From: Physcomitrium patens
Lineage: Eukaryota > Streptophyta > Bryopsida > Funariales > Funariaceae
Length of the DNA stretch: 64,000 nucleotides
NCBI RefSeq assembly: GCF_000002425.4
Contig: NC_037254.1
Coordinates: forward strand, 1,708,758-1,772,757
Direction of reading: 5' to 3'
This document shows, in pieces, positions 13,027 through 26,668 of this stretch. Positions within the stretch are counted from its first letter, which is position 1, and every line of letters starts with the position of its first letter. Position numbers and translations under genes: made by a program. The notes under the pieces were generated by a model. That model had not been told where the DNA came from and did no database searches. It saw only the letters and a program-made list of their open reading frames with translations.

Positions 13027-13879
13027 AATGATTATTTTTAATTTGTACTGATTCATTTTTTTGAGCAAATAAATTATTTAATGAGGCAATTTTATCAAAG
13101 ATAATATTTTGACTAATATATATATATTTTTTAAATTTCTATCATAGAAAAAAAATCTTTTATGCCTTATAATTTAATATATCAAAAAAAAACTTATTTA
13201 TTATCTTTCATATCAAACATGTATTGGTACTTATCTAGAATATGTACATATTTTATACATCCAAAGATCTTTAAATAACTTAAATTAGGTGTTCTAACAC
13301 AGCATAATGTCAAAGAAGTAATTGAAACTTATAACACTTTTGAAAAAGAACTATTTTATGAATAACAAGTCAAAGCTATGGCATTTTCTTAAAAAGAATT
13401 AAGTAATTTAAATATATGCAACATACATCTAGTAGATTGTAAAAAAATTATATTCCTTATTTTTTTAATATCATTTTATTTTAATATAAAGAATATTATA
13501 AATTAATATAATATTCTATGTTAAATATAAAAGTTATTAAATTCTTCTTGATATTTATTCTTCTTTTATTTTTAGATCATAAAGTTTAATATTTTATAAT
13601 TTGTTTGATTCTCAGCTTAAGCTATTTAAGCTTTAAATTTTTGAAATACCTTTAATTTATGCTTTAAGAAATATAATGTCTCAAACTTTGAATTATTATT
13701 AATATAGATGAAAAAATTAGTAAAGTCTTTATTAGATTTAGTTTTTATGGAACTATATACATTGATGTGGACTAACTTGAGTGATGTTGAAGCACGTAGA
13801 GTTTTATCTTTGAAAAAAGAATTTTATATTATTTTTTAGCAAAATTACTTTTGTATAAAAAAATTTGTGATAAATATAT

Positions 13880-16800
13880 GAAGATACTCATAAAATCTTT
13901 TCTACAGAAGTAACAATTAATAGTCATAGTAGCTTTGTAATATTTAATATCATTAGATCTTCTTTTAATTTAATCATTTTAGATTTATTATGGCTAAAAA
14001 AATATAATCAAAAAATAGATTAGATTTCTTGTAGTCTTGATTTTTCTAAAAGTATAATTGAGAATGTTATTAATCAAGTAGAAAGTCATAAGTCTAATGT
14101 AACTATATTTGTATTTGAAGATGCAAGAGCTTTCTTGCATACTGCAAAAGAAGGATTATCTTATATTATTTATGCTATACCTATTTCTAATGGTGGAAAA
14201 GCTTCAAGTAGCATTCTAAACTAATATCAAGGTTTTAAAGATGTATTTGAGAAAAAAAATATTAATATTCTATTAGAACATTGTCTCTATGATTGCTCAA
14301 TTGACCTTCAAGAAAGACCTTAATTGCCATTTGGACCAATTTATAGTTTATCACAAAATGAGTTGGCTAAACTCAAGGAGTATATTGAAAAAAATTTGGC
14401 CAAGAACTTCATATGTAATGCAAAATTTCTAGTAGGAGCTCCAATTTTATTTATGAAGAAAAAAGATGGATCATTATGAATGTGTATCAATTACCGAAGA
14501 CTCAATAAAATCACCATCAAGAATAAGTACCTACTATCTTTGATATTTAGACTTTTTGATTAGTTGAATCAAGCTAAGATCTATATAAAAATAGATCTAC
14601 AAAGAGCATACAATCTAATACACATCAAAGAAGGAGATGAATAAAAGACTAAGTTTCAAATAAGGCATGGACATTTTGAATAGAATGTCATGCCTTTTAG
14701 ACTTATAAATGCACCAATAATTTTTCAATAATTAATGAATGATATTTTTTGAGAGTTTTTAGATGACTTTGTTGTCTGCTACCTAGTCAACATCTTAATC
14801 TATTCTAAATATATAGAAGAACATGAATTTTATATTTGTTGTATGTTACAAAAATAAAAAGATGTAGGATTCTATATCAAGATAGAAAAGTGTATATTCC
14901 ATACTACTTAAGTCGACTTTTTAAGATATTTTACTTCAAATGATGGACTTATGATGGATTCAAAGAAAATTCAAGTAATTATGGATTGAAAGATCTGAAA
15001 AATAATAAGAGATGTCTAATATTTTTTAAAATTTGGCAACTACTATTGAATCTTTATGAAGGACTTCTCTTAAGTTGCAGCTTCACTTATACGTTTGACT
15101 TGTAAAGACAAACTTCAATGGAATCAAGAAGCAAAAATAACATTTGAAGTTTTAAAGAAAGCCTTTATTTTTGTACAAATTTTGTATTGCATTAACTTTT
15201 CTAAGCTATTTTTTATAGAAATAGATGCATCAAAATTTTCTTTGGATATTATATTATCACAAATGAGAATAAATAATAAACTTCACTTGATAGCTTTTTA
15301 TTCAAGAATTTTTTTAGTAGCCAAGATCAACTATAAGATTCACAACAAAGAACTTCTTGCAATTATGGATTCATTTTAAGAATGGCGCCATTACCTAAAA
15401 GACACTTCTAATCCATTCATTATTTATACAAACCATAAAAATTATAAATATTTTATGTTAATACGTATTTTAAATCATCTTCAAGCTCGTTGGAGTATGT
15501 CTTTGTTAAGATTCAATTTCAAGATTACTTATCAACCCAAACACAATAAGATTTATTAAATATCTTTTCTAAACATTCTTATATTGCACTAAAAGAAAAA
15601 AATCAATCTTTTGATCAACAAAGAATGATTCTTTTGAAGTCATAATATTTTCATCTTCAAGCAATAAAATCAATATTGATTGTTGATTCAACCTTTATCA
15701 AATAAATTCAATCAAGTATGTCCTTTAATCCTCTTATTTATAATATCAAGAATACTTCTTTTAAGTCTTATAATGCTTTCAAGTTTGAATTTAAAAATAA
15801 TATATTCTATTTCAAAGGATGCTTGTACATTCTAAAAAGAGAAGCACATTTACATGTTCTTTAAGCATATCATGACTTTCTAGCAGTTGGATATTTTGGA
15901 TACAACAAGACTTTGGAGCATATATTTAGTGATTTTTGGTGGCTGCAAATGTACAAGGTAGTGAAAGACTTTGTCTAGTCATGTGATGTTTGTTCAAGGT
16001 TAAAAACTCTTCATCATTGATCCTATGGACTCTTTCAACCATTGTCCATATCTAAACAACCATGGTCTTTTATTTCTATGTATTTTATGACAAATCTTTT
16101 ACTCTAAGTTTATATGATTTTATATTTGTAATAGTAGATTATTTTATTAAAATAGAAAATTTTATATCATGTACAAAATGTAAATATCTATTGCTATTAT
16201 GAATTATCCAAGGATATTATATCAAACAGGAGAACTTAATTTATATCAAAATTTTAAAAAATATTTTCTAAGATTGTTAAAGTAGATATAAAGTTAATTT
16301 TAGCCTTTTAGCCTCAAATTAATGGATAAACAAAGTGTATTAATCAAGTTTTGGAGCAATGTTGAGGTGCACTATCAACCACCAACAAGATGATTGAACA
16401 ATTCTTTTGCTATTAGTAGAATTTGTTTATAATAACATGGTATATTTTTCTACTCATTAAATATCTTTTTTTTACTAATTATGATTATCATCCACAACTT
16501 AATACTTTTGACTATTTAAAAGTTAATAATCATGTGGTAGAAGAATTAGCAAGTTATTTGTCAGAGCTACATGCAACAATGAAGGCACAATTAAAAAAAG
16601 CTCAAAAATGATAGAACATAAATGTAGATACTTTTTGTAAGAAATAACTATAATTCAATATAAGTGATAAGATATGATTACTTTATTGTATTATCAAGAC
16701 TACTTATCTTTGTAATAAATTTGACTATTATAAATATAGACCTTTTTTTATTTGTAAATAAATCAATCTAATCACTTATTGGTTACAACTATTAAAGTCA

Positions 16801-17430
16801 ATGAAGATCCATCTCATATTCTACATATCTCTTCTTGAACCATATAAAACAATGAACATATAAAAAAAAAAGTAGGTGCCATCTCCTATTATAGAAGTGG
16901 AGAATAATGAAAAATTTGATGTGGAAGAAGTCTTAGATTAAAAGCGACATCAAAATAGGTTGAAACATCTTATTCATTGATCTGAGTATAATATTAGTAA
17001 ATGCACATGAGAGCCGACAAAGAATCCTATAAATACAGCAAAGAAAGTGGAAGCTTTTTATCAATGACATCTATCAAATCTTAGATAAAGAATAGTAAAA
17101 CTTTGCTATAAAAGAAACAAGATGAAGAAAAGATAATATTCTACCTTCTATCTTTGTTTGTAATTTTTGTGTAGATTGTAGCACTGAGGAAGTGGACAAC
17201 CAATAACTAGCGGATTCATTTAAGAGCTATTATTTACTGACTTATTGGATAAGACATTGTGATTGTCTCAATCTTTAAGTTGACAAAATCAAGATGAAGA
17301 TCCTTAAGAAGAATAAGTTCTTTCTTGAATAGATAGTAAGATACAATGAATTTGGTATCATGACCTTCAAAGAAACTCCCAATTTTTAGTGATTTTATTA
17401 AAGATAAGAATAATTTTTGATAATATCATT
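13880..17430 (+). mobile_element. Ty3/gypsy chromovirus fossil C (5' part missing)
   Basis: Plus-strand fossil of the same family as the young element at 25559-31931. Recognisable in order: end of the protease region (13.9 kb), reverse transcriptase (14.2-14.9 kb), RNase H (15.1-15.5 kb), integrase (15.8-16.5 kb), chromodomain (about 16.92-17.08 kb), and a remnant of the extra 3' ORF at 17185-17430. The 5' LTR and gag are absent; the copia fossil abuts it. It is broken in dozens of places and AT-shifted, so it is old. A family LTR at 19.65-20.14 kb may be its 3' end, separated by an inserted repeat. Confidence 0.8.
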
Positions 17431-17439
17431 TTATAATTA

Positions 17440-19640
17440 TTTATAGTATATAAAAATTAATTAAAATATATAATATATTTAATTTTTTTGATATATATTA
17501 GAGTAGTTAGTAGATTAATCTAAAGAGAGTTGATATAAGAAAATTTATTTTGAGGTTTATCTATTTTGATTATAATATTTATATTATATAGGATTTAGAT
17601 ATTTAGTATAAAATTTAAGGAGAAGATTGAGGCTCAAAGATGAAGATCCAAACCTCTAAGAAGCTTATTTAAATAGATGAAAGTAACATATAGATGAATG
17701 AAGGCAGGAATGAGGATCTTCATCCCTATTGGTCAAAAGCCATGCCCTATAGGTTCTTAAGAGGCTATTTCTGAGTATAACAAGGATTTTTGTGGCTTTA
17801 AATAGAGCATTTGAAAATTAAAAGTAAAGATTGTAAAGTTTGGAATTTGAACTATAATTTATGTAAAATATTTAGAGGGTTTGGAGTTAAGGTGATGAAA
17901 TTATAGTCATTTGAAGTTAAGGCAATTTTTAAGATATATTGTTGCTCTTTTGAGAATATGAGGAATTATACAATAGCTTTTGGATATTGAAAGATGCAAC
18001 AATAAAGGTGATTTTAAGATCTATATCTTCTTTGAAAGAATTATTATATTTAAAGTTTATATAAAGGAGTTATACAATGTTGAAGGTAGCATATATAATT
18101 CAAAGATAGTAAATGAGTTATTTTATTGATAGTAATGGTTGGAGCCATATCTTGAGTTTTTTGATGAATTTTTTATTTAATTTTTTTAAAATATGGATTA
18201 TTAGATTAAAAATCTATGTATTAGAATTTTATGGTATTTAAATATTTAATTTATAAAAAATAAAGAAAATTGTACATAGATGTATGTAAGTAAAAATTTG
18301 AAGCTAATGTTAGAATTTTGGCAATATCTCAAGATTTATAACAAATTTGTAGTCGAAAATTGTTGTGGTAGTTGTTGAAGTATATTAATAATTTATATAA
18401 AATTTTAGTTTTTTTGGAAGGTTTGATCATAAGATATGAGTTGTTGAAGTTTGAGTAGATTTCATCTTAAGGATATACAAGATTTTAGAATATTTTTATA
18501 ACATTTTGGATGATTTTTGGTACTTAGGGCTTATGTATTGATGTAATTACTTATATAGGAATAATTTTATATATAAAATTGGTGCTTTATTATCTTGTGA
18601 CTTGATTGAGCAATAAGTAACAGCCAAAAACCTTTGCGCAAATGTTTTATTTGAAAGAAGTTACGAAGGCCTCAACAATGATTAAAGAATGGAATGGTCT
18701 TTTTGCTATAGTATGAAATATTATCAATGGCTAAGAAGACCTATCAACTATCTAAATTTCATTATTAAAATGAGAGATTATATCATAGACATATATACTT
18801 ACTCTAATGATTAAATTAAAGGTTATTGAATTTTAAGTAGGTTGAGGTCTTGGAAATTGGATTTTAAAGGAAAATTAGGATTTCTAAGATCTTTAGCAAT
18901 CTATTAGTTGGATTGGAGTAAAATTTATGTTTAAAAATAATAGACTTGATTTTTTATATATATGTGAAATTTAAAAATAATTGAATAGTTTAAAAACGAG
19001 ATATTAACATTGGAAGTTCAACATTTAGATTAGAGTAGGAGGCCGACCAATACCCAAGGGGATTTTAGGATTTTCTTTTGATTTGGTAAGTGCAATTATC
19101 TTAAAAATTTGTGTTTTTGTTGTTAACTTAGTTTTTAAAAAGTATATAAAATTTTAAGCAAGATCAATAATTTAATTGATAGATATTAAGGTTCTAAATT
19201 ATGCTAGGATTAGATTAAGTTGGTTAGGTTTTAGTTAAGGTTTGGTTTAGGATTAGGATTAAGTGAGGATTTAGGATTTAATTAAGATTTGGTTAGGATT
19301 CAAGGTCGGACTAGGATTTTAAAATTTGATTTAAAATTTGCTTAGGATTTAGGATTTAGGATTTGCTTAGAATTTAGAATTTGGCTTAGGATTTGATTAA
19401 AGTCTATTAGAATTTTATTTATAATTAAATTAGGAATTAATTTAGATTTATTTAAGATATATTTGTGATTATTCTAATATTTCTTTAGGATTTTTTAGGA
19501 ATTATTTTAAGATTTATTGTAGATCTTTTTAATTTTTTTAAAGATTTCTTATTGTTTCTTTTGTAATTTCTTTAAGTTTTTTTTTTTTAAAATTTGATTA
19601 AAGCTTGTTTAGAAATATTAAGATTAATTATAGTTTATTC
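17440..19640 (+). repeat. Long dispersed repeat F with TTTAGGA-rich tract
   Basis: This non-coding AT-rich stretch is similar, in inverse orientation, to 32280-34060. Matching blocks include GAGGCTCAAA (17.63 kb), GGTCTTGGAA (18.85 kb), CAATCTATTAGTTGGATTG (18.90 kb) and GAGGCCGAC (19.04 kb). It ends in a tract at about 19190-19640 rich in TTTAGGATTTGGTTAGGATT-like units. It could be a solo LTR of a long-LTR family or another non-autonomous element; ends are approximate. Confidence 0.5.
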
Positions 19641-19649
19641 AATATTCTA

Positions 19650-20140
19650 TTAGAATTAAAATTTTGTTGTTGCAATTTCTATTCTATCTTCCATAGCTAG
19701 GTGCTCGATGCATTCTCAAGCAAGACTTTACGTATTATAAAAACATGTTTATAATTGTCTTTCAGGTTAGAAACTTGGATAATAAATTAGCCACATGTCT
19801 CACATATATATAGCTTATGGAACATATTAACTATGTGATGTATACATAAAAAATTTGCCTTGTAAGTTAAAACATGTGGCTTGCAAAGTCAACACATATT
19901 GGTGGTCCTATAGAACGTCATTATATAGCTCTCATATGGATAGTATATATAAAGGTAAGAGTGAAGCCTTTTTTATTCTTATCAATTCCTTTCTTATTTT
20001 TAGTCTAGTTTTAAGAGTTTCTAATTTATTGACAATAGCCATTCTAATTTCTTTTTAATATTTGTACTTTATTATTTCTATTTTATCATATTTCTATAAA
20101 ATAGTCTCATTTATTTATTTGTTTTTTTTAGGTTCTTATC
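19650..20140 (+). repeat. Degraded LTR of the gypsy family (copy 1)
   Basis: Closely parallels the sense strand of the young element's LTR over several hundred bases, including the blocks around AACACATATTGG, CCTATAGAACGTC and GATAGTATATATA. It may be the 3' LTR of fossil C displaced by repeat F, or a solo LTR. Confidence 0.65.
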
Positions 20141-20379
20141 CTTGACAAATACTCACTTGTTGCATATATTCATATACATCCAATTTGCATAGAAAAGAGA
20201 TATGGTATGCATATGATCTTAAAGAAACAAAACAAAGAGCCCACAAGAGAGCTGCCAGTGGCAATGAGGGTAAAGAATTGAAAATCAAAGATGGCTTGCT
20301 AAAATAATTATTTCATCAGTTGTAGCAAAAGTTGCCCTTCTACAACTCTGTAATCTTTACTTATCATATAAATATCATA

Positions 20380-20935
20380 GATTTACATATATTTTTTTGA
20401 ATAATTATCTATATAATTACATAGAAGTAGATAAATGTAGATTAATTTCATAATATTTTTTAATGGTACTTTTTAGAAGCTTCATAGATGCGGTTTTGAC
20501 TTTACAAGTATTTGTAGGTGATTGATAGGTTAGAAACTTGATCAACAAGTTAACTACATGCCATACATGTTGGTAGTTTGTAGAATAAGCTAACTATGTG
20601 GCATATATATAGGAAACTTGCCTTACAAGTTAAAACATGTGTCTAACAAAGTTAATATATATTCGAGGTCTTATAAAATATTACTATATAGCTTTTAGTT
20701 AGATAGTATATATAGAAGCAAGAGTAAAGCCTTCTTTACTCTTATCAATGCCTTTCTAGTCTTTAGTGTTGTTTCAAGTTTTTCTAATTTTGTTGCCTTT
20801 GGCAATAGCCATTCTAGTTTAATACTATAATATTTTTGAGTGATTTTTTAGTCTTTTTGAATAACTCAAGAATGCATTGATATTTTAGTTCTTTGAGATT
20901 TATATCCTTGGAAGTTTGATAAGAGTGCTAATCTA
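20380..20935 (+). repeat. Degraded 5' LTR of gypsy fossil D (copy 2)
   Basis: Matches the same LTR blocks as the young element (AGATAGTATATATAGAAGC, GCAATAGCCATTCTAG). Its last ~100 bases differ from the young LTR but resemble 35690-35830, suggesting a separate subfamily. It lies directly upstream of gag-like sequence. Confidence 0.6.
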
Positions 20936-20975
20936 CTCTTCTTGTCTTATTTTAAAAGTAAGTAGATTATTCCAC

Positions 20976-21004
<29 letters not shown>
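20976..21004. repeat. (ATT)n microsatellite
   Basis: About ten ATT units just downstream of the fossil D LTR. Confidence 0.95.
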
Positions 21005-21006
<2 letters not shown>

Positions 21007-21149
21007 AAGATTATAGGCTACTTATATTTAAAGAAATAATTTAATTTTTTAATATTGATTTTTTCCTTAAAGAGAGTAGATTATTCTTCTTTGTAGAAAT
21101 TTTCATTTGATATTAGAGGCTGTGGATTACACTCCTTTAATTTGACTTT

Positions 21150-24100
21150 TTGAATTTTTTTGAGTTGTCTGTAGAATAAAAAATCAAAGATGCTATTTTT
21201 AATAGAAATAAAAATATATTTTCAACTATTATAAATCTTGATGAGCTTATCAATACTCTAAGAATAAAAATCTCTTGTATTTTCAATAAGAATCATGGAA
21301 GAATTATTCTTACATCCATAAAAGATAACAATGAATTTTAAAGTTTGTGCCAAAAAGTTGTATAATTAAGAGAAGCAAGTAAATCAAGTTCACAATTAAA
21401 TCCAAAGAATCTTATTATTATATGTATAAAGAAGGCAAGGATAAATATGTCAAAGAAGTTTAATGGAATAAGATTAAAATTTTAAAGGTTTCTATAATAA
21501 ATAAACCTCTATCTAAGGTTATATCCTTCTCAATACTTTAATGGATTTACTCAAATTAGATTCATTGAGGTATTTTTCTTTGGAAGTGTTTTTTCTTAGA
21601 TTGCACCTTTGATGGAAAAGATTCATGACTACTCTATGATTTGAATTTATTCTTAAAATTTTTTATAATTATATTTGAAAAAAATAATTAAAAGAGGATA
21701 AAAAAAACCAAGTTCATATTGCTACAATAAAGATCACGTTTAGCCACCACATATGCTATTGCATTTCAAAATCTTGCTTGCAATGTGGATTGAAATAACA
21801 AAGCCTTTATCAATTAATTTCAATATGGACTGAAAGAAAATATTACAGATTTATTATTGATAATCTCAAGAATAGATTTATTAAAGCAATTTATTGCTAA
21901 AACTATTACATGTAATACTCGACTCTTTGAAAGATGCTAAGAACAAAGATTTGATTTAAGAAGTATAAATGAAGCCATAGTTACACCTTTTAAGATTTTG
22001 GAAGCTTACTTATGTAAGCCAAAGCCTATGTAAATTGACACGGTACATTTCAAACCTCTTACAAAATAAAAAAAGACTCATAATTTTCAAGAAGATTTAT
22101 GCCTATGTTATGGAAAATCCAAGTACATTGCTCAATATTGTCCAAAAAAACAATGCAATTACAAAATCACGAGTATAGTTGCCAAAGAAGGCTAGGTGTT
22201 GAAAAATGAATTTTTTCAGCTACAATAGGGACTATGCAACTGGAATCTTATATAATACCTTGTAAACGTCTTGTTCTTTCATCAAATCATTTATCTTATT
22301 TTATAATAGAAGTTTGTTTAGTACCAAAAAAATCATAAAATATTAGCCTTGTTAGATTTAAGAGCCTCAACTTATTTTATAGACAAAGACTTTGTCAAAA
22401 AATAATATATATTTTTAGGTATGAAAATCAAATTTGTACATATAGAAATAATAGATGGTCGTTCATTATCTTTTGAAGAAGTTACATATGAAATAGTTCC
22501 TTTGCATATAGTAACTAATAGTCATAATAATTTAGTAATATTTAATATAATTAGATCTCTTTCTAACCTAAATATTTTAGGATTATCATAGCTAAAAAAA
22601 TATAATCTTTTAAATAAATTAAATTTCTTGTAACCTTGATTTTTTCATAGTTTAAGCAAAGAATCTATTAAGCAAAAAAAAATCCATACGACCAATATAT
22701 CCAAACTATTATTGGTAGAAGCAAAAACTTTTATGCATGCTATAAAAAAAGGATCAACTTTTGCTATATATGCCACACCTATTGTTGATAAAAAAGAGAT
22801 TTCAAGTGGCATCCTAAATCAATAACAAGATCATTAAGATGTCTTTAAAAAAAATACAAATATTTTTTTAAAGCATTGTCCCTATGATTGTTCCATCAAT
22901 CTTCAAGAAGGAACTTAATCACTATTTGGATCAATCTATAGTTTATCACAAAATAAATTAGTTGTACTCAAGAAATATATTAATGCAAATTTAGCTAAGA
23001 ACTTCATATGCCATTCTAAATCTCCAATCAACACTCCTATCTTATTTGTAAAGAAAAAAGACAAATTTTTGTAGATTTATATAAACTATTAAAGATTCAA
23101 CAAGTTTACCATCAAGAATAGGTATCCTCTATCTTTAATTTTGGAACTTTTTGATCAACTAAATCAAGCAAAGATCTATACAAAAATAGACCTACAAAGA
23201 GCATATAACTTAATATGCATTAAAGAAGGAGATGAATGAAAGAGTGCATTTCAAACCAAGTACGGATATTTTGGATATAATCTCATGTCTTTTAAACTTA
23301 CAAATGTACCAACTACTTTTCAACATTTAATAAATGATGTCTTTTGTGAGTTTCTAAATGATTTTATTATCTATTATTTAGACGGTATTTTGATTTACTC
23401 TAAAAATATAAAAAAATATGAAGTTTATATTTGTTGTGTATTACAAAAACTAAGAGATATAAGATTATATGCCAAGCTAAAAAAGTGTGTATTTTATTCT
23501 ACTCAAGTTGACTTTTTAGGAAATATCATTTTAAATGATGACCTTGTGATGGATCTTAAAAAGGTTCAGACTATCTTAAATTGGAAGATATCAAAAATAA
23601 ACAGAGTTATATAATATTTTTTTGAAATTTACTGATTATTATTGGATCTTCATCAAGGACTTTTCTTAAATTGTATCTCTCCTTACATGTTTCATTTATA
23701 AAGACAAGCTTTAATAGAGCTAAAAAATTGAAGCATCTTTTAAAACCTTGATGATAGCATTTATTTATGCATTAATCTTGTATTGTGTCAAATTTTACAA
23801 GGCATTCTTTATAGAAACAAATACGTCGGACTTTGTTATAAGTAAAATTTTGTCACAAATGGAAGTAAATGATAAATTCTATCTGATCTCTTTTTATATA
23901 AGAATTTTTTTAATAACCAATATTAATTATGAAACCTAAAACAAAGAACTTCTTGCTATTATGGATTCATTTCAAGAATGTTATTATTATTTAAAAATTA
24001 CATCAAGCCTAGTCACCGTATATATGGATCATAAGAATCTTAAATATTTCATATGAATATGAGTGTTAAATTGTCACTAAGCCCATTGAAGCATGTCTTT

Positions 24101-25558
24101 ATTAAGATTTGATTTCAAAATCACTTATTGACTAAAAAAACAACAAGATTTGTCAAATGTTCTTTTTAGATATTCTTATTTCGTATTAAAAAAAATGTAG
24201 CTTTTGATCAATAAAAAATACTTTTCTTGAAATTGAAGTATTTTCATCCTTAAGTAATGAAATCAACATTAATTATTAATTCAATATCTTTCAAAAAACT
24301 TCAATTGAGTATGTGCTTTGATCCTCTTGTTTATGATATTAAGAATAATTCTTTTGAGACTCATGATACTTTTAAGTTCAAATTTAAAAATAATCTATTA
24401 TGTTTTAAGGGATGATTATATAGTTGAAAAAGCAAAGCATGATTATGTATTCTTCAAGCTCATCATGACTTTTGAGCAACTGGATATTCTGGATACAAGA
24501 AGACTTTGGATTTAATATTAAAAGATTTTTAGTGGCTTCAAATATAGAAGGCAATTAAAAACTTTAAACACTCATGTGATATTTGTTCAAGATCAAAAAC
24601 TCTTCTTCATCAATCTTGAGGACTTCTTTAGCGATTACCTATTTTGGAATAACCATGGTCTTTTGTTTCTATGGATTTCATCATGAATATTTCAATCTCA
24701 ATTTTGTATGATTCTATATTTGTGATAGTATATCCTTTTATCAAGATGGCACATTTTGTACCATGTAGAAAATCTATCATTGGTAAAAAAAAAATAGCTA
24801 AGCTTTTTTCTAATAATATCTATTACTATTATAGATTATTCAAGGATACTATATCAAATAGAGGAACTCAACTTATATCTAAATCTTAGAAAATCCTTTT
24901 TAAGATTTTAAAGGTAGATATAAAGCTTTCTTTGAATTTTTATCCACAAACTAATAGGCAAACATAATAGTTGAATTAAGTTTTCAAACAGTATTTGAGA
25001 TATATTGTCAATAATCATGAAGATGATTGAATAATTTTTTTGCTATTTATAGGGTTTATATATAATAATTTGATAAATTCTTCTATTCAATAAACACTTT
25101 TTTTTGCCAATTATGATTATCATCTATGACTTGATACTTTTGATTTTTCAAAAATTGATAATCTTGAGACAAAAGATTTAGTGAATTGTTTGTTAAAGTT
25201 ATATGCAATAAGAAAGGGATAGTTAAAAGAAGCTCAAGAGCAATAAAAGATCAATCTAGATGCTTATTGTAAGGAACAATTAAAATTTATTATAGATGAT
25301 AAAATATGGCTACTTTATTGTAATATCAAGACTACTTGTCCCTATGACAAGTTGGACTATTGTAGGCTTGAATTTTTTTCTATTTAAGAACAAATCAATC
25401 CCATTGTTTATCAATTACATTTATCAAAGTCTATAAAGATCCATCCTGTATTTCAAGTATCTCTTTTTTAGCCATATAAGATAGTGAATATCTTGAGAAT
25501 AAGACAAATACCTTTTCTTCCTATAGAAGTGGATAATAATAAAAAATTCAAAGTAGAA
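21150..25558 (+). mobile_element. Ty3/gypsy chromovirus fossil D, main part
   Basis: Old plus-strand element: gag-like sequence from about 21.2 kb with a zinc-knuckle remnant near 22110-22150, then protease, reverse transcriptase (around 23.3-23.6 kb), RNase H, integrase (around 24.5-25.0 kb) and the start of the chromodomain region, where it is split by the young element. Its remainder resumes at 31932. It has dozens of breaks. Confidence 0.82.
25554..25558. repeat. Target-site duplication, left (TAGAA)
   Basis: The five bases TAGAA flank the left LTR of the young gypsy element and recur at 31932-31936 after the right LTR. This is the 5-bp duplication expected for Ty3/gypsy integrase. Confidence 0.95.
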
Positions 25559-26110
25559 TGTCAAGGACAAAGACTCGATGAGGAAAAATATACACCAAAC
25601 GGCTATCTCGATATAATAAGTCAAAATATAAACAAGTAGGTATATTAAAAGGAAACTGAAATGGCTATTGCCACAAGACAAGAAACTAAAGACTCTTGAA
25701 CCTGGACTAGAAGCAAGAAAGGAGTTGACAAGAGTGAAGAAGCCTTCACTCTTGTCTCTATATATACTATCTAACTAGGGGCTACGTGGCGACGTTCTAT
25801 AGGACCTCCAATATGTGTTGACTTTGTAGGACACATGCCTTGACTTACAAGGCAAGTTTTTCTACGTGTGGGCCACATAGTTAGCTTGATCTTCAAGCTA
25901 ACAACATGTGTGGCACATGGCCAACTTGTTGACCACGTTTTTAATCCAAAAAGTCAATTAAAGACACCTATGAAGTCAAAGCAGCGTCTAGGAAGATTCT
26001 AGGAAGCTTTTATGTTAAATATTATACAATTAACTTACTTTTATCTACTTTTACTTACTTCTACCTATTTCTATATGTAATTATTAGCTTACATGATTAT
26101 GGCCGTGACA
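25559..26110 (-). repeat. 3' LTR of gypsy element A
   Basis: 552 bp, starting TGTCAAGGAC and ending GGCCGTGACA on the plus strand. It is nearly identical to 31380-31931. Confidence 0.97.
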
Positions 26111-26123
26111 TTACCCCCCCTTC
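26111..26123 (-). other. Polypurine tract of element A
   Basis: On the element's sense strand, a run AGAAGGGGGGGTAA lies immediately before the 3' LTR. This is the usual site for plus-strand priming in LTR elements. Confidence 0.8.
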
Positions 26124-26151
26124 TAGAGACGAGTTCCACGAGGAGCGGTCA

Positions 26152-26574
26152 TCATATGTTGAGGAAATCTATGATGCGACGAATTATATTCGCCACATAC
26201 TCTGATCTCTGTTCTCTTCGAAGATGATTGATAGGGCCTCTCAACCATCGGTAGTGTCCCATACCAGGGCGGGAAGACCACCCAGTTATTTGATCATTAT
26301 TGAGGCCTTCATAACTTCCTTCGAATAGAATATTCGGAACACCATCAGGAGTTGTTCCTACCTCTAGCAAAATCACCAAACATCGAGAGTCCCTTCCCAA
26401 ATCGTGATACCAAACGCGTTGTATCTCACCATCTGTTCGAGGAAGAACATGTCGTTCTTGAAGATCTTCATCTCGATTGCGTCGTCTTGAAGGTTGTGAC
26501 AATCGTAATGTCTCGTCCGACAGGTCAGCAAACGAAGGTTCTTGAGTTGAATCCGCTGGTTGTTGGCTCTCCAT
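26152..26574 (-). CDS. Extra 3' ORF of gypsy element A (140 aa, unknown function)
   Basis: Open frame from ATG to stop between pol and the polypurine tract. The product is charged and Arg/Glu-rich, with features LRLSQPSRRRNRDED near the N-terminus and GHYRWLRGPINHLRREQ near the C-terminus. No catalytic motif, zinc finger or membrane segment is visible. The same arrangement and the same two motif blocks appear in gypsy element B (49519-49875), and a nucleotide-level remnant follows the chromodomain of fossil C (17185-17430). Conservation across diverged copies implies a selected role in the element's life cycle. I do not recognise the family. Its position suggests expression from a spliced or internal transcript, but nothing in the sequence settles that. 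Confidence 0.75.
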   Translation of the reverse strand: MESQQPADSTQEPSFADLSDETLRLSQPSRRRNRDEDLQERHVLPRTDGEIQRVWYHDLGRDSRCLVILLEVGTTPDGVPNILFEGSYEGLNNDQITGWSSRPGMGHYRWLRGPINHLRREQRSEYVANIIRRIIDFLNI

Positions 26575-26668
26575 CTAATTAGCGTCACAAATGTAAAGAA
26601 GTTACAAACAAGGATAGGAAATTGAATGTTATCTTGCCTCAATCTTGTCTCTTTTATAAGAGAGATTT

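Larger units (their letters stand above)
10900..13830 (-). mobile_element. Ty1/copia retrotransposon fossil, heavily degraded
   Basis: Read on the minus strand, three regions match copia polyproteins in the expected order: the integrase C-terminal part near 13200-13300 (RTPNLSYLKIFGC), reverse transcriptase near 12111-12314 (YDLYVYQIDIKIVFFQGHL), and the RNase H-proximal region near 11440-11720 (AHWYIVKCLMRYFK). It is very AT-rich, interrupted by microsatellites and full of breaks, so it is old. LTRs were not found and the ends are approximate. Confidence 0.7.
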
